Origin: Otis tarda
Lineage: Eukaryota; Chordata; Aves; Otidiformes; Otididae
Direction of reading: 5' to 3'
NCBI GenBank assembly: GCA_026413225.1
Contig: CM048552.1
Location: 57,613,001 to 57,677,000 of the forward strand
DNA length: 64,000 bases
Shown here: piece after piece, positions 1 to 12,600 of the stretch
How positions within the stretch are numbered: the first letter of the stretch is position 1
Layout of the letters: every line of letters begins with the position of its first letter
The notes under the pieces: model-generated
The model's database searches: none
Seen by the model: the letters and a program-made list of their open reading frames with translations, nothing else
Told to the model about the DNA's origin: nothing
Position numbers and translations under genes: made by a program

Positions 1-1141
1 TTTTTAAAGTTGAGTATTAGCAAGGAAACCAGGGATATTCCTGAAGTATGGATGGGACTGACCATACGTGTGTGTACCCTTAAACAAAAGGGTCAATCCA
101 AGGGCTGTGAAGTCCTGAAGACATTTCTATCTACTCACCAGCATTACCTTGCAGTTTGGGATTGAGTCAACTATTTTTCATCTATGAGCTGACCTTTTAT
201 AATTGTTGGCCATTTTTATTTCAGCTGTGTGACTGTCCACACTTAATACCTGCTTGTCTGATTAGTTCACTTCAGTCACGTTTCCTGTGTGACCCCCACT
301 CTCCATCATGTAACAATGTTCCAGAGAATCCTCCAAAGGTCCAAGTAATTCTATATCATCTTTTTCCAGAAGCATTAGCTTTAAGATCCTGTTCCAAAGA
401 CCTTCCACTGATTTCAGCTGCTTTTAGGTCTATTAATTCTCTCTTCTTTACAATAAAATCAGTAGTTCTTTCCTTCCTGTATCCCCCAAATCTAATTAAA
501 TTTATTCTCAGCTTTCCATCTTTGTCTTCCTCTCTCCCTTGACTGTTCCTCCCTCTCTGTCATTCTTATCCTCACAGTTGATCCAGTCTGGTGATTCAGT
601 TCCCTTTTCATTCGGAAACAGATGTATCAGAGAGATACTGTCATAAACTGACTAGTATCTCTGGGAGGAAAAGTGGTAGCACAGATGAACTTACCAGTCT
701 TCTCTATCTCACAAACACAGAGTCTATATATGTTTCCCAGAAGTAATCAAAACCATACTCTCAGTGATGCTTCTAAATGAGCAAAATAAATGGGGGGATA
801 TCTCCTCCCTTTTAGGTTTATAAACGACACTCTGGCTCACACTTGTTCTCCACCCCATTAACAGCAACCTATATGCCCCATCTTATTTCATATCTATCAT
901 CCCACAACAAAATTATGGGAAAATAATTGTAAAGGTGATAAAAATAACTCCACTAGCACACCTTATTCATTCCTCCCTTCCCAGAAGAGGCCTCAGAAGC
1001 AGGCACAACTTTTACTTTAACCAAATGACAGAAGGAGGTGGTTATGCTTTCTGAAAACCTGGCTGCTGGTCCCTTTGGTTCCATGTTGTGGCCAATTTCC
1101 CTTTGGACTTTTATCTAGCACAGTACGTTTCAGGTACTTAC
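1..1141. other. Intron 2 of CSF2RB, part; no exon recognised
   Basis: This is the sequence downstream (in gene sense, minus strand) of the second coding exon of CSF2RB. I read it on the minus strand for the expected next exon, the second half of receptor domain D1 with its cysteine pairs, and did not find it. One good donor-like site (minus strand, near 693) is preceded by stops in all useful frames. The next exon is probably beyond the left edge. Confidence 0.5.
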
Positions 1142-2581
1142 TTGATGATACCATCCCTTTGGTAAAGAATCATACCAATGAGGGCATGAGCCTCTGAATG
1201 CTCCATCCACGTGCAAGTTGTCTGTGAGCTGTAGTCATTGTAGCAGCTCAAGCTCTTCATAGGGATACTCTCTGAGAAAGGAATTTGGGTAAAAAAGATG
1301 CAGTGATTACAAACATAAATAGCGAGAGATAGCAGGTACAGAGATTCTGCCAGCAGAGTTGGGAAGGCATTGATAACCATACTCTCCTCATGGCACTAAA
1401 AAATTACTCTTGGTGAAAATATGTACAGTTGTGGCCATTCTGCGCATCTCCACAATAAGTAAGTGTCCAAACCAAGCTACAAGTAACAACAATGAAGTGA
1501 GACCTTTGTGCCTGCAAGGCACATAATTTCAGCCAAGGTTTCAAACACTGTTTCCAGCGATTAGTAGATACCATGGTCAGCAAGTACATGGTGATCATTT
1601 CATCTTTGTGTATTGCTGTATGTGACTTATTTGTCACTAACCTCCTAGTAAAGGTTATGACACTACAAAGATATATTTAAAAGTTAGACGCCCTGGGAAG
1701 AATATTGTTATGACTCAGAAGAATGCCCAAACTAATTTTTTGGAACTAGAATTATGATCCAGAAATGTCAGTAAGGGATAACTTTTTTTTCTTAACCTCA
1801 CAACTGTGAACTTGGAAAATACAGGCTGCCACTGGTACATTCACTACAAAGCAAGTTGCTTTCTTCTTCTTCTTTATTTCCTCTGAAGGTAATATCTGTG
1901 CTGCAGTATTGGGATATGACCTTCAGATGACAGAGATGTCAGCATGGAAACAAGAGTGTGCTCTCTCAAATAATTTTTTTTGTGATGAGAACTACTATCA
2001 GCTTGCTTGAGGGGCTTTTTACAGGCAAAAAAAAATCATCAGAAAAGTATGATGGTGTCTTAGCTAGCAGGCATAACAGGGACTTTACTTTGATTTTCTA
2101 CTGGAAACCAGTGCAAAGTAAGTTCTATGGCATTCGTTGCACAACCAGAAAATGGAACATCCTAGATAGAAAGGGATCACCTGAATGTAAGGCTAAAGCT
2201 CGGAATGTCAAGAAACCACTCTTATCTACACTGTAATACATTTTTCCTCAGACATCTCAAAGAGAGATGTCCTGCAACTGACACTGGGCCAGGCAGTGTA
2301 ACTCCCCTACTGCTGTGGAACTCAGGCATTGGCATCTGTCTTGGAAAAGTTGAATGTCCATGAGGCACACCTTCTGACAACAGTTTTATGCTGAGATGTT
2401 TAGGATGGGTACAGGCTTAGTCTTGATACAGACAGTGCACTGGCTCTCCCTGGGACATACTTGCCACTCCCATTCTGGGGAGTGGAGGGGAGAGGAGAAA
2501 GAGAGAAAGAGGGAAAGAGGGAAAGAGGGAAAGAGGGAAAGAGAAAGAAAGAAAGAGAAAAAGAAAGAGAGAAAAGGAAAG

Positions 2582-2614
<33 letters not shown>

Positions 2615-2637
2615 GAGAAAGAGAGAGAGAAAGAAAG

Positions 2638-2684
<47 letters not shown>

Positions 2685-2797
2685 GAAAGAAAGAAAGAAA
2701 GAAAAAGAAAGAAAGAGAGAGAAAGAGAGAGAAAGAGAAAGAGAGGAAGAAAGGAAAGGAAGAAAGGAAGAAAGGAAGAAAGGAAGAAAGGAAGAAA

Positions 2798-2887
<90 letters not shown>

Positions 2888-3487
2888 AAAGTAGCTCTTA
2901 TTGCATCAGAAAAGGAAAGACATTAAACTCAGAAACACAAGCAGTAGATATGGCAGATGGTCTCTTTATCTGTAAGCAATTCCACAAGAAGAAAGTCAGG
3001 TCATCTGAATGTTGCTGTTGGTAGACCCCCACACACACCCCCCGCCCCCCCATCTTGTATCTGTCCACTTGTCTCTACTCCTGTACACTACCATCTGAAT
3101 CACACAACCCTTCATATTCCTATGTTGTCACTATCAGGGTCCATTCCTCCTTTCTATTAACCAGTCAGCTTGTTCATCTCATCCATTTGTCCGGTATTTC
3201 ACCTGTCTATACCACAGAACTTATTTGTCTGCATATGCATCTGCTACACACTGGTTTTGATCAAGATATCTGTTCTCCTACAATATAGAAGATGGTGGCA
3301 GAAGGAAGCAGAAAAGCAAGCAGAAAATTAGGAAGAACATCAGCTGAAAGAAGGAGACAGATACAAAAAGAAAGGCAATCATGGAAGGATAAAGAGGAAT
3401 ATGAATTTCAAACTCACCTCGAATGGTCTGGACACTGAAGACCAAACATAGATTCAGCAGAAGGATGAAAATCTCTTTCATGATCAT
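1142..3487 (-). CDS. CSF2RB: Cytokine receptor common beta subunit, 5' part (two coding exons)
   Basis: Signal-transducing chain shared by the IL-3, IL-5 and GM-CSF receptors; a plasma membrane protein that signals through JAK2/STAT5. Only the N-terminal part is present. Exon 3418-3487 begins with two nearby Met codons and encodes a typical signal peptide (MKEIFILLLNLCLVFSV), ending CGAG before a gtgagt donor (phase 1). Exon 1142-1271 follows an acceptor with a pyrimidine tract ending ctcag, and ends before gtaagt (phase 2). It joins in phase to give mature N-terminal sequence ESIPMKSLSCYNDY, then a TTCTW motif, closely matching the start of domain D1 in mammalian beta-c (ETIPLQTLRCYNDY). The 2.1 kb intron holds a large purine microsatellite. 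Gene order next to NCF4, same strand, agrees with mammals. The start could lie at an in-frame ATG at 3505; 3487 or 3481 fits a signal peptide better. Domains D1 (rest) to the cytoplasmic tail lie outside the window. Confidence 0.85.
2484..2891 (+). repeat. (GAAA/GGAA)n purine microsatellite
   Basis: About 400 bp of almost pure purine on the plus strand. It moves from GGGAAA units through GAAA/GAGA mixtures and a GGAA block (about 2745-2800) to a clean (GAAA)n run near 2800-2890. It lies in the intron of CSF2RB, so the transcript would carry a pyrimidine tract. Long Lys/Glu/Arg open frames across it are artefacts of the repeat. Confidence 0.97.
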
Positions 3488-3680
3488 ACCGTCCTTTGCA
3501 CACAAATTCGATCCTAATTCAGAAGATAATTGTTTTCATTGCCCTCTGGCTACTCTCTTGCTCCGCTTATTGTGAAGCTTCTTCTTTTCATTTCAAATAA
3601 AGAGAAGTAAAACTGAATTAGGGAACTTCTTTAGGCTTCCTGTTGGAGTGACATTCAGAAAGACCTTTTACCGAGTATTT

Positions 3681-4829
3681 ATTGTTGTCGTGGTTTTGTT
3701 TAGTGAGGGGGGCCCTAAGGTGGTAGCTTCTGTAGGAAACTGCTAGAAGTCGCTCCCCTTTGTTCACTGGACTCGGCCGGGCCTAGGGCAGACCTGCCGC
3801 TGGCCAAGGCCGAGCCGATTGGTAGCAGAATGTTCCGTGATAACGCCTCTGCGATAACGTATTTAAGAAGGGGAAAACAGAAAAAAAAAAAGAGAGAAGA
3901 GAAGATGTGAAGAAGCTGAGTGGGGGCAGAGACGCAGAGGGGGAGGCGCAGGCCTCATGGGCCTTGCAGGCCTCACCCTCTGGCCTCTCGCCAGGCAGCT
4001 GACTGGGCCCGACTCGATCCGGCCCGGCTGCAAGAAGTGGAGAGGAGATGAGAAGTGAATAAGATGTAAAAAAGATCCTGAGAGGCGTCTGCCAGCCTGT
4101 TGTGAGGATCGGCTGCAGACACCAAGGTCAGTTCAGAAGGACGGGGAGGAGTAATGAGGCTCCTGGCCAAGATTCCCCTGCAGCCTGTGGTGACGACCAT
4201 GGTGGAGCAGGTTGTCCCCCTGCAGCCCATGGAGGTCCACGGAGGAGCAGAGATCCACTTGGAGCCTGTGAAGGACCCCATACCGGGGGAGGTGGATGCC
4301 TGAAGGAGGCTGTGGCCCGTGGAGGGCCCGCTGGGACAGCCGTTCTGGAGAGACTGTACTCCGTGGAAGAGATGACCCACGCCGGAGCAGTTCCAGAAGG
4401 ACTGTGGTGTAGGGGTAGGACCCCACAATGGAGCAGGGGAGGAATGTGAGGAGTTCTTCCCCCGACTATAAAGCAGCAGCGTGAAACAACCTGTAATGAA
4501 CTGACCACAACCTCCATTCCCTCTTCCCCCCTGTGCCTCTCAGGAGGGGAAGGTAGTAGAGATAATGTTAAGCTTGGGAAGAGGGAGGGATGGGGGGAGG
4601 TTATCTTGTTCCCTGTCTCATTATCCTGCTGTTTGTAGTAATAAATGGTTTTCCCCAAGTCGAGTCTGTTTTGCCCGTGACGGTAACTTTAAGGATTTCT
4701 CCCTGTCCTTATCTCAAATCTCGAGCCGTTTTTCCTTATATTATCTCTCCCTATTCTCTCGGAGGGTGGGGGGAGTGAGAGAGACACTGCGTAGTCTGGT
4801 CCCAATCGGGGCTGAACTACGGCAATTGT
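3681..4829 (+). mobile_element. Solo LTR of an avian endogenous retrovirus, with 5-bp target duplication
   Basis: The element spans 3686-4824 (1139 bp). It starts TGTCGTGG and ends CTACGGCA, so the termini are imperfect inverted repeats of the TG...CA type, and it is flanked on both sides by ATTGT (3681-3685 and 4825-4829). The U3 part (about 4140-4440) is GC-rich and contains repeated GGAGCAG-type units. An AATAAA signal at 4640-4645 in the plus direction, followed by a T-rich U5, sets the sense as plus. No gag, pol or env sequence lies next to it, so it is a solo LTR formed by recombination. It resembles a family of bird ERV LTRs with minisatellite-like U3 repeats; I cannot name the subfamily. 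It lies about 200 bp upstream of the CSF2RB signal-peptide exon, in the opposite orientation. Confidence 0.9.
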
Positions 4830-7800
4830 AGAACAAAATCCGTGCCTTCTTATTGTGTGAGTTTGCAATATAAGCAAAGAAAGAAGAATTAAATGCACAT
4901 TTCCAAGGAAGTGCAAGGATTCTTTCAGCTGAGTAGCAACAAGAAACAATTCTAATCTGTGAAGAGAACTCAGTCTTCAAATTCATTCCTCCTGTTGCTC
5001 TTCATGCTCAAAGCCTTCCTAATGAACCACAGTGGTGTTCTGTTTCTTACCTTTCCTTAAAAATATGATCCCCAACCACATAGCTCCTGGGAGCTACAGG
5101 GGTTGAATTTCCATATTCATTCACTTTCAGATTTCTCTTCAACATATTACTTTTCCAGCTGCTCCCCAAAGAAGTTGAAAATTGTAGAAATAATATAAAA
5201 GAAACTATTTATCTCTTTTTTTAAAAAAATGTTTGCTGAGATTGAGAGTAGATTAAGTGGTTCAAACACCACAGACTATATTGTTCAACAGTGGAATTCA
5301 AGTCCTTTCGGTCATCTCTCATTGCTCTCTCAAAAGTATAATAAACTCCCCTACTGAAGTATGTTACAGAGCTGAAACTCTTTTCTACTTTAGAGGAATA
5401 TGGAAAAAACTCCTTTTAAATTCCTATTGGCTTTCACATTCCTGAATGACACTTCATTACACCAGAAACAGCTGGCTGAGCCCTCGAATAATCATTACAG
5501 CTAAGGAATACCTTAGTAACTCACAAGCTCTTGTATGAGAGCAGACTCTCTGCCATTTTTCTTTGCCCAGAGAGGAAGGAGTTCCCTTACCTGGATCCAG
5601 AGCTGTTCGTGAGGCAGATGATTCAACCTGATGGGTGACTCCCTGTCCAGCCTCCCCCCACAGCACCAGAATCCTCTGATACAGAAACCACCAAAACCAC
5701 ACTTCCCTAGAACTGGAGACAGAAGGTATACACCAACCACAGGATTTTTTTGGCAAGCAAGTCTTCAAAATAACTGCTATATCTTCCATGCACCTGAAAT
5801 GCCACTTTCAAAGAAGCAGATCACGCCCTTTCAGTGAAATTCTGTGTAGTTGCCTGTAAAATAGGAAGTCTGTACTTCCTATTTTAGCCCCAGAAGCACT
5901 TACACAAATGGGACTGTTTAAAGGGAAGGGAGGGGAAGGAAGTTGGTCATTACAAATCTGCATATGAACAATTACCAGATCAGGTGACTAATGCATTTTC
6001 AGAAAAAAGGACGATTGACGGCAGCAGAAGTGAAAGGGACTAAGAAATAATTCTTTGGTTTTTACGCCAGTGCTGTTTCTTGATTTACTCTAGGCTAGAC
6101 AATCTTCAAGGCAGGGATCATTCTGAACTTTATGTTTATATGTACATATATATTGGGAGGGGTGAGGTGGAGAAAAAACAACCTTTATCTCTGTAACCCT
6201 TTAATTTGAGTAATATTTTAAAAAATAAGTTTTACCAATTTCAACAACTATTAATAATAAATTGTAAGTATTATAGTACATAAAGGAAACAAAAGAAAAG
6301 TGGTGAGAAGAGTTGGTCTGAAGTTATCCTACATCCAAGGCAGCCACACAGTTTTGCATACAGCTTTCAAACTTAGCTCAGTAGCCTTCAATAATAAGAT
6401 CTGTAGGAAAGTTAGGTAGCCATAAGGGAAAGACACACTCAGGTTTGTGCTTTCAGAGGTAAACTACAGGGGACTAAGATGAGTCCTCAGATACAGAATA
6501 TAACTGCCTGTCTGTCCTGCACTGCTACTACACCTTTAAATCCTTGTAGTACTGACCAAAACCATGCAGTACTGACCACAGTTAAGGGTCTCACAAGAAC
6601 TACATCAATAGACAAGGGAAAAATGTTTACTGTAAATAAGAGGAATGTGCAAAGCAAAGAGAACATGAGAGTATTTAAGGAAATAATGTGTTATTGGGAC
6701 TATCAGGAGGTATGTGTGTAAAACCCGCAGACGAGGGGAATATGCAACTACTTTGCTGGATAGGCAGAATTTACTTTACAGTATAAAGGCAGAAAGGAAT
6801 TCTCCTGCTCTGATTTTGAGAGGCCAGGAAGTTTATGTATGTACTTCCCCCACCCTAAGAAAAGAGGTTTCTTGTTTCCCAGCAGACATTTCCCCTCCCT
6901 TTTCTTCCTCACTCAAACAGCTACTCCATCTTCAGACAGACTTGCTGAGTTGCTGGTTACACCACAGGATCTAGCTGCCAGTGAAAATCTTCAGATGTTA
7001 TTTGCTCTGTTGAACTCCAGGAACAGGTAACAAGTAATCCTGCACACCAGAAGCTTTACAGGCCATGCACGTCAATTAGGTTTCAAATGAACAAGGCATT
7101 CTCTTATGTATCACAAAGTGTAAGATCACTAACATTACCATTGTATATTGCTTCATCTCCTTCCTGAACCGCATTGCCACAATGCCTTTGAAGTGGGAAG
7201 TTACATTTTAGTAAAACAATGTCAACTAAAATCTTCCATCATTGGAAAAAAGGAAGACATAATCTATGTCTCTTCTGAATATATGTTATCTATCACTGAA
7301 ATTTAATATGCATGGATTCTTCAGGTGGAACCTCTGTACCTGGAAAGCAGATATGGCCTGTAACATATCTTGCAGCTCTTTGGAGAGTGCCTTTTCTTAT
7401 ACAAGTCACTACAGGATTAGTATGCTACTAGAACTATGCACTTAATTATTAAGCATCAAGTAAGAAATGATTTATGGATCGCAATATAGCAAATGGTGTG
7501 CTTATCTTTAAATATAAACTCTTTCCTTTATTTCCAATACACTTATGTACATAAATGCAGAGCTACAGATAATAGAATATTAAACCTTATGTATATAAAT
7601 AAGCTTATTTATATACATCAGGAAGAAAAAAACAAGTCACTTCAAATACTTTTGTTGTTGTTGAAGATCTTGAGAAAAGAGAAAACATTATTTGACAGTT
7701 TTGGGAGGGGCAGATTAATTATTCATGAATCGTTACTTAACTGTTTCTTAGTACCTTCAGATACTTGTTAATCTTCCTTTTTGTCTGTATAAATTTTAGC

Positions 7801-8582
7801 AGCAGGTCAAGAACAAAGATTTTTTTAAATGAGGAGTTTTAAAACATTGTAGCTTAATGTCACAGAAACTAACAGTCAAATCCAAAGCACAGTGTTTGAA
7901 AACTCCTTTAACGTCTTATTTTTTACTGATTATATTTATACTTGATATCTTTTTAACACCATGACTGCATGGTGTTTTTTAAAATACAGTATTAGAATAA
8001 ATTATTGCAAGATTTTTTTTTTCAATAATGAACTCCTTAAGGAAAGCTGAATAGGCAACATTCAAACTCTTCTTCACAATTATCTCAATTTCAAGTGAAA
8101 AAAAAAGGGAGCAGAATTATTTCATACCCCCCCAAAAGACCCTTTTGAATATAAACTGATAAAATAAACTCATATGTAACCTTATTTGTTGAAGAATCTC
8201 ATACAGTAATTTGTTGTTAGTTCTACTTTGCAATGAGGTGTCAGAAAGTAGCAGACAGATAGAGAAGAAACTGCTATTTGAATAGGCATCACACAGATTT
8301 TCCCAGAATGTGGAAATAAGTAGTCTGTACAATTACAAAAAGATCTATGAGGAACACCACAGCTGTACTAGGTTCGATTCACAGAATTCAAAATATTGGT
8401 CAGTGGAAAGAAGAAAGCAACGGTGGGCTGCAATTTCTTCACTGAAACGTTCACAATTGAAATTTCACAATTTCTTCACAAGAAACTTTTCTTGATGCTT
8501 CCAGAACAAACTCTGAATGTCCAGTCAGACTCCCACATGACAGAAATAATTATGCATTCATAAGCACTGGCACACAAACCTT
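4830..8582. other. Intergenic (or CSF2RB 5' intron) sequence
   Basis: AT-rich sequence between the 5' coding end of CSF2RB and the LTR downstream of NCF4. I see no exon with homology I recognise and no clear repeat. A noncoding first exon and promoter of CSF2RB could lie here, since cytokine receptor genes often have one, but nothing in the sequence decides this. Confidence 0.5.
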
Positions 8583-9202
8583 CATCATAGTTTAACCCCA
8601 GTCAGCAATTGAGTACCATGCAGCCACTTGCTCACCCACCACAGAGGGACGAGGGAGAGAACTGGGAAGAAAAGAAAACTCATAGGTTGAGACAAAGACA
8701 GTTTACTAGGATACCAAAGGGAGAGGTAATAACATATATATAATAATTATAATAATAATACAATATAGGGATAATAAAAAATACAAAATGAATAATACAC
8801 AATTTCTTACCACCCAACAACCCAATGACCGATACAGCCTGTCCTAAGCAGCAATCACAGAACAAAACTGAAAGCAATTCTGGAACAATCCCAAGTAGTG
8901 AGATAAGGAGCGAGAGAGCTGCCCACCAGCCAACCTTCATTTATATACTGAGCGTGACACCTACAGTATGGAATAGCTTCTTTGGCCACTTTGGGTCAGC
9001 TGTGCTGGCTATACCCCTCCCAGCTTCTTGCAATGCACATTAGCGAAACCTGGGAAGCTGAAAAAGTCCTTGGTCTCTTTAGCAACATCTAATAACATCA
9101 GTGTTATTATCAACGTTCTTCACATGCCACATTCCATACTAAATCAAAAACACAGCAGCTACTGGGAAGAAAATTAGCTCCATCCCAGTCAAAACCAGGA
9201 CG
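8583..9202 (-). mobile_element. Solo LTR of avian ERV, minus sense
   Basis: About 620 bp. On the plus strand it opens with a decayed form of TGTCGTGGTTTAACCCC (CATCATAGTTTAACCCC) and closes with AAAACCAGGACG, so in sense (minus) it starts near TGTCCTGGTTTT. The CpG positions have mostly mutated to CA/TG. A TATA motif (TATATAAATG in sense, near 8940) marks the old U3/R junction. It aligns along its whole length with the copy at 12316-12926. No coding part remains. A target duplication is not clear. It lies about 180 bp beyond the NCF4 poly(A) signal, in the same direction as NCF4. Confidence 0.88.
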
Positions 9203-9383
9203 CTTTCATATCAGCAAGTAAAGACAAAATTATGGCAGCCTAGGAAAAAAGCTTATGAAGACATTCTGGACAACTAATTAGCTCTGGGAGAGAGAACATA
9301 GATTACAGCAGGTCGTGGGGTTCAGGACACTAAACCTCTATTGCAGGCTAACACTGACTTGCCTTGTGTGTATTGCCCATTAT

Positions 9384-9389
9384 TTTATT
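9384..9389 (-). terminator. NCF4: Candidate poly(A) signal of NCF4
   Basis: AATAAA on the minus strand, about 225 nt after the NCF4 stop codon and before the LTR at 8583-9202. It is the first canonical hexamer in the right direction. This would give a short 3' UTR. Confidence 0.55.
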
Positions 9390-9611
9390 TCTCTGTTCCT
9401 CACTTGCTCTGGTCTCTACATAGATGTCACTATTACAGAGGAGTACTAAAAAGCTGAAGAAGCTGAGTATAAATTTTACTTTGAAAGGTAATATATTACT
9501 AAAAATTACTCTTTTCAAGCTCACTTCAAAGGCTTGTTAAAGGAGACTGTCTGCAAAGAGGGATCACAGAAGGACTGTGTAGCTACCTACTGGAGTATCT
9601 CTATATATCAC

Positions 9612-12600
9612 TTACGTTGCTCCTACTGTTTGAGTAACACCTATTCCTGGACTAGTGTGGTAGACACCCAAGTCATCTTTGTGAGTGATGTGCAACTTCC
9701 AAGGGAAGAAATGCTTCTCAGAGGGCCTTCTCCTGCTCTGAGACACCATGAGTTCGACATCCTGATCGGAGAGCAACCGGATCAGATCACCGTCAAGGTC
9801 CCGGTAATTCAAAACAATGTCCTCTTGGTCAAACTCCCGCCTGGTAGAAAATAAATTGATTGATCCCCAGGAATCAAGGAATGCCTAGGAGGTGCTGCAT
9901 GATGAACAATATACTGACAATCTAAGTCATTCTGCTAAAAGTCACACAAAGCTTTGGCTATCTTGGTATTCTTGATACAGCTAGTACTAGAAGTCATCCA
10001 GCCACATTCATGCTGTGTTGTGTTTAAGCTAAGAAATCTATCAGAAACAAGAACCATTTCCAGTAATACCACAAGCATGGCACAGCTCATCTGTGAGTAT
10101 AAGACTCCCACACATAAGAGTTGACTGTAGTTACTACCTACTTTTGCCTACTTATGGTTGCTTTTTCTGAGGGGAGGGCGGGTTAAAGAATCAAAGAATA
10201 TTAGCATAGGTATTCTACTGCTAATATTTGATGTTCTAATGTTTTTATGTTCAACTCTAGATTAATCTAGTTTAACAAGTGTTAGAAGGTGGTGTCCTGC
10301 ATCCTGAAGAAGTATATTAGACAAAAGATCTTTGTATGGGGGTTTGGCTCTGACCTTAGAACAAGAAATGGAAACTTCTGCCCAGCATAACTGAGTTAGA
10401 AGTGTGTACCATTCCATACTTCCTGACAATCCCAAGGCAGGCTAGTGTCTGCACAGATGGCCTTGGGCCAAGTCAAAGTACAACTTCTTCAGGACACTTA
10501 AAAACTATTTCACACCCAAAGCATGGTGATGACCAAGTACAATGTGGAAAACCTAGGACTGGAAGGAACTTGACAAGTGTTTAAATGATATTAAACATAC
10601 AACTAGCTGCTTGCGTTGTACCTTATCAATTCCATGAGATCTTTGAATGATGGAATACTGCTCAGATCCTCTTCCACTGAGATATCCCTGTACAAGAACA
10701 AATCTAATCACTACATATCATAAAAAGAGAATTGTCAGCATTTCTTCAGCAATAAATTGGAAGACTATTTTCTTATTACCTGATAGTGCTCACAGTCTCA
10801 TCATGGTAGTAACAGCGAACTTTATTAACTGTGTCTTCCTGCTGTGGTAAATCTTTTATGATCTTCACAAAAGAACATGGGAAAATCCCAGTGGCACCAT
10901 CAGCTGTTCCCTGGAATGATAGGAAGTGTTAGAATTAAGAAAACCATGCCATTTTGGCCACATACAGTAAGTTCTGTAATTCAATTAATTTCCATGCAAA
11001 CAGCACTAAGAATTTTTCTACCATAATCAAGAAAAGAAAGGCTATGGAAGTGACCTGATGGCATCCCTACAAAAAGGTTATACAATTGCATAGTCAAATA
11101 CAAGGCAGGGGAGTGAAACAGTGTGTAAAAAATTAAAGTCAGATGGTTACCAAGGAAGGCTGTGGTGTTTGAGCAAGCAGAGATAACATATCAGCAAACA
11201 CACAGTATGTTCTCCTCATCCTTTTTCAGAACACTGCTGCATTGCCCAAGTTCTATCTAATCAGGCTGACGTGTGTTGTGGTATGAAGCATGAAGCATAT
11301 AGCAACCCACCCTAAGGCAAGAAACCATTAATCGTGGAAATGGAGTTTCCATCTCCTTTCTGTGGCCTTTTTGTGTTCTAATCACTTCCAAATAATTTTA
11401 AAACATTCCAGAAGAAGCAAATGCAAATTAAAACTGAAGTCTACAGGGCAGAAAAATTGTAAGCTAAAAACCATCAAGGAAGGAAACAATTTCAAATTTT
11501 GAGTCAAGGATTTATTCTTGACAGTAAGACCTGATTATGATATAGTTTCTCCTCGAAAGGAGGAGACAGATCCCAAGGAGCCTTTTCTACTCATATATTT
11601 CAAGGTATGCTAATAATTCAGTCCTGCTATTGCAGTCTTACCTCCAACCAGTCTTTGTTTACTCTGCTGAGTAGATAGATCAAATCTCCCTTCTTGAAAC
11701 TGAGTTCCAGTTTATTGGTTCCAGAAAAATCAAAGAGTGCCTATGGAAAGTAATAACACTGAAATTATTAATTCACAGAATTAAAAAAGTGAATCTTTCT
11801 TTGTGTTCTGTTCTTGGAGTGAGAGCATAAAGCAGCATGATAGCATGCACTTTGTCATCACAGATGTATTTCTGAGGTAAGGTCATATATATGACCATAG
11901 TCTGCATTTCTCGCAATTTCTTCTCCTACTCGGCACACGTAAAAATGCTTTGAAGATGTAGTGAAATCACTGTGATAAACACAGCTCTGAGAGGGCTACA
12001 TGCTAGGATTCTTAAAGTGGCAGGACTCTGAGCACCAGCAAAATAAATATAAAGAAGCTGAAAACACTTAAGAGCAAGTAAGCCAACAAAGCTGAAGACA
12101 ACTGACAACTTGAAAACTTAAAATCTTGAGAACTGAAAAAATATATATTATTTCTTGTTGCAGTTTTACAGCTTTCAGACTTGCTGAAAAATATCACAAA
12201 GAGCCTTAGAAAATTGCAGAAGCATTATGTCCTAATTTGCGGGTAACTAACTGTTTTTACATCTAGCTTCCAGGCCTGTATGCTGAACTGAGAGATTTGG
12301 GGAAGTCTGGGAAATGGTGATGGTTTAGCCCGAATCACCACACAGTTTCTCACTCCCCCTCCCCCTCTCCCAGGGAAGAAAGGAAAACTCGTGGGTTGAG
12401 ATGAAGACAATTTACTAAAATAAAAAGGGAAAACTACAATAATAACAGAATATAAGGATATTAAAAATATACAAAGTGAACAATATGTGTTTTCTCACCA
12501 TCCGATGTCCCAATGACTGATACAGCCCATCCCGAGCAGCGATCATGGAAACAAAACCGAGCAGCAAGCAAAGGAGCAAAAGGGAGCCAGCAAGGTAGAG

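Noticed and set aside
156-542. 128-codon plus-strand open frame
   Set aside because: No recognisable domain, no suitable splice sites and low-complexity composition (Ser/Leu/Phe rich from pyrimidine tracts).
600-740. Possible third CSF2RB exon before the donor-like site at about 693
   Set aside because: A stop lies in the only frame with receptor-like residues, and the expected cysteines are absent.
2396-3024. Open frames of 176 and 187 codons rich in Lys, Glu and Arg
   Set aside because: They are translations of the GAAA/GGAA microsatellite, open in more than one frame; no splice or start context.
3973-4658. Overlapping open frames of 97-176 codons on both strands
   Set aside because: They lie wholly inside the solo LTR, in its GC-rich U3 repeats; no retroviral protein similarity and no gene structure.
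9534-9854. 106-codon plus-strand open frame
   Set aside because: It is the antisense shadow of the last NCF4 coding exon.
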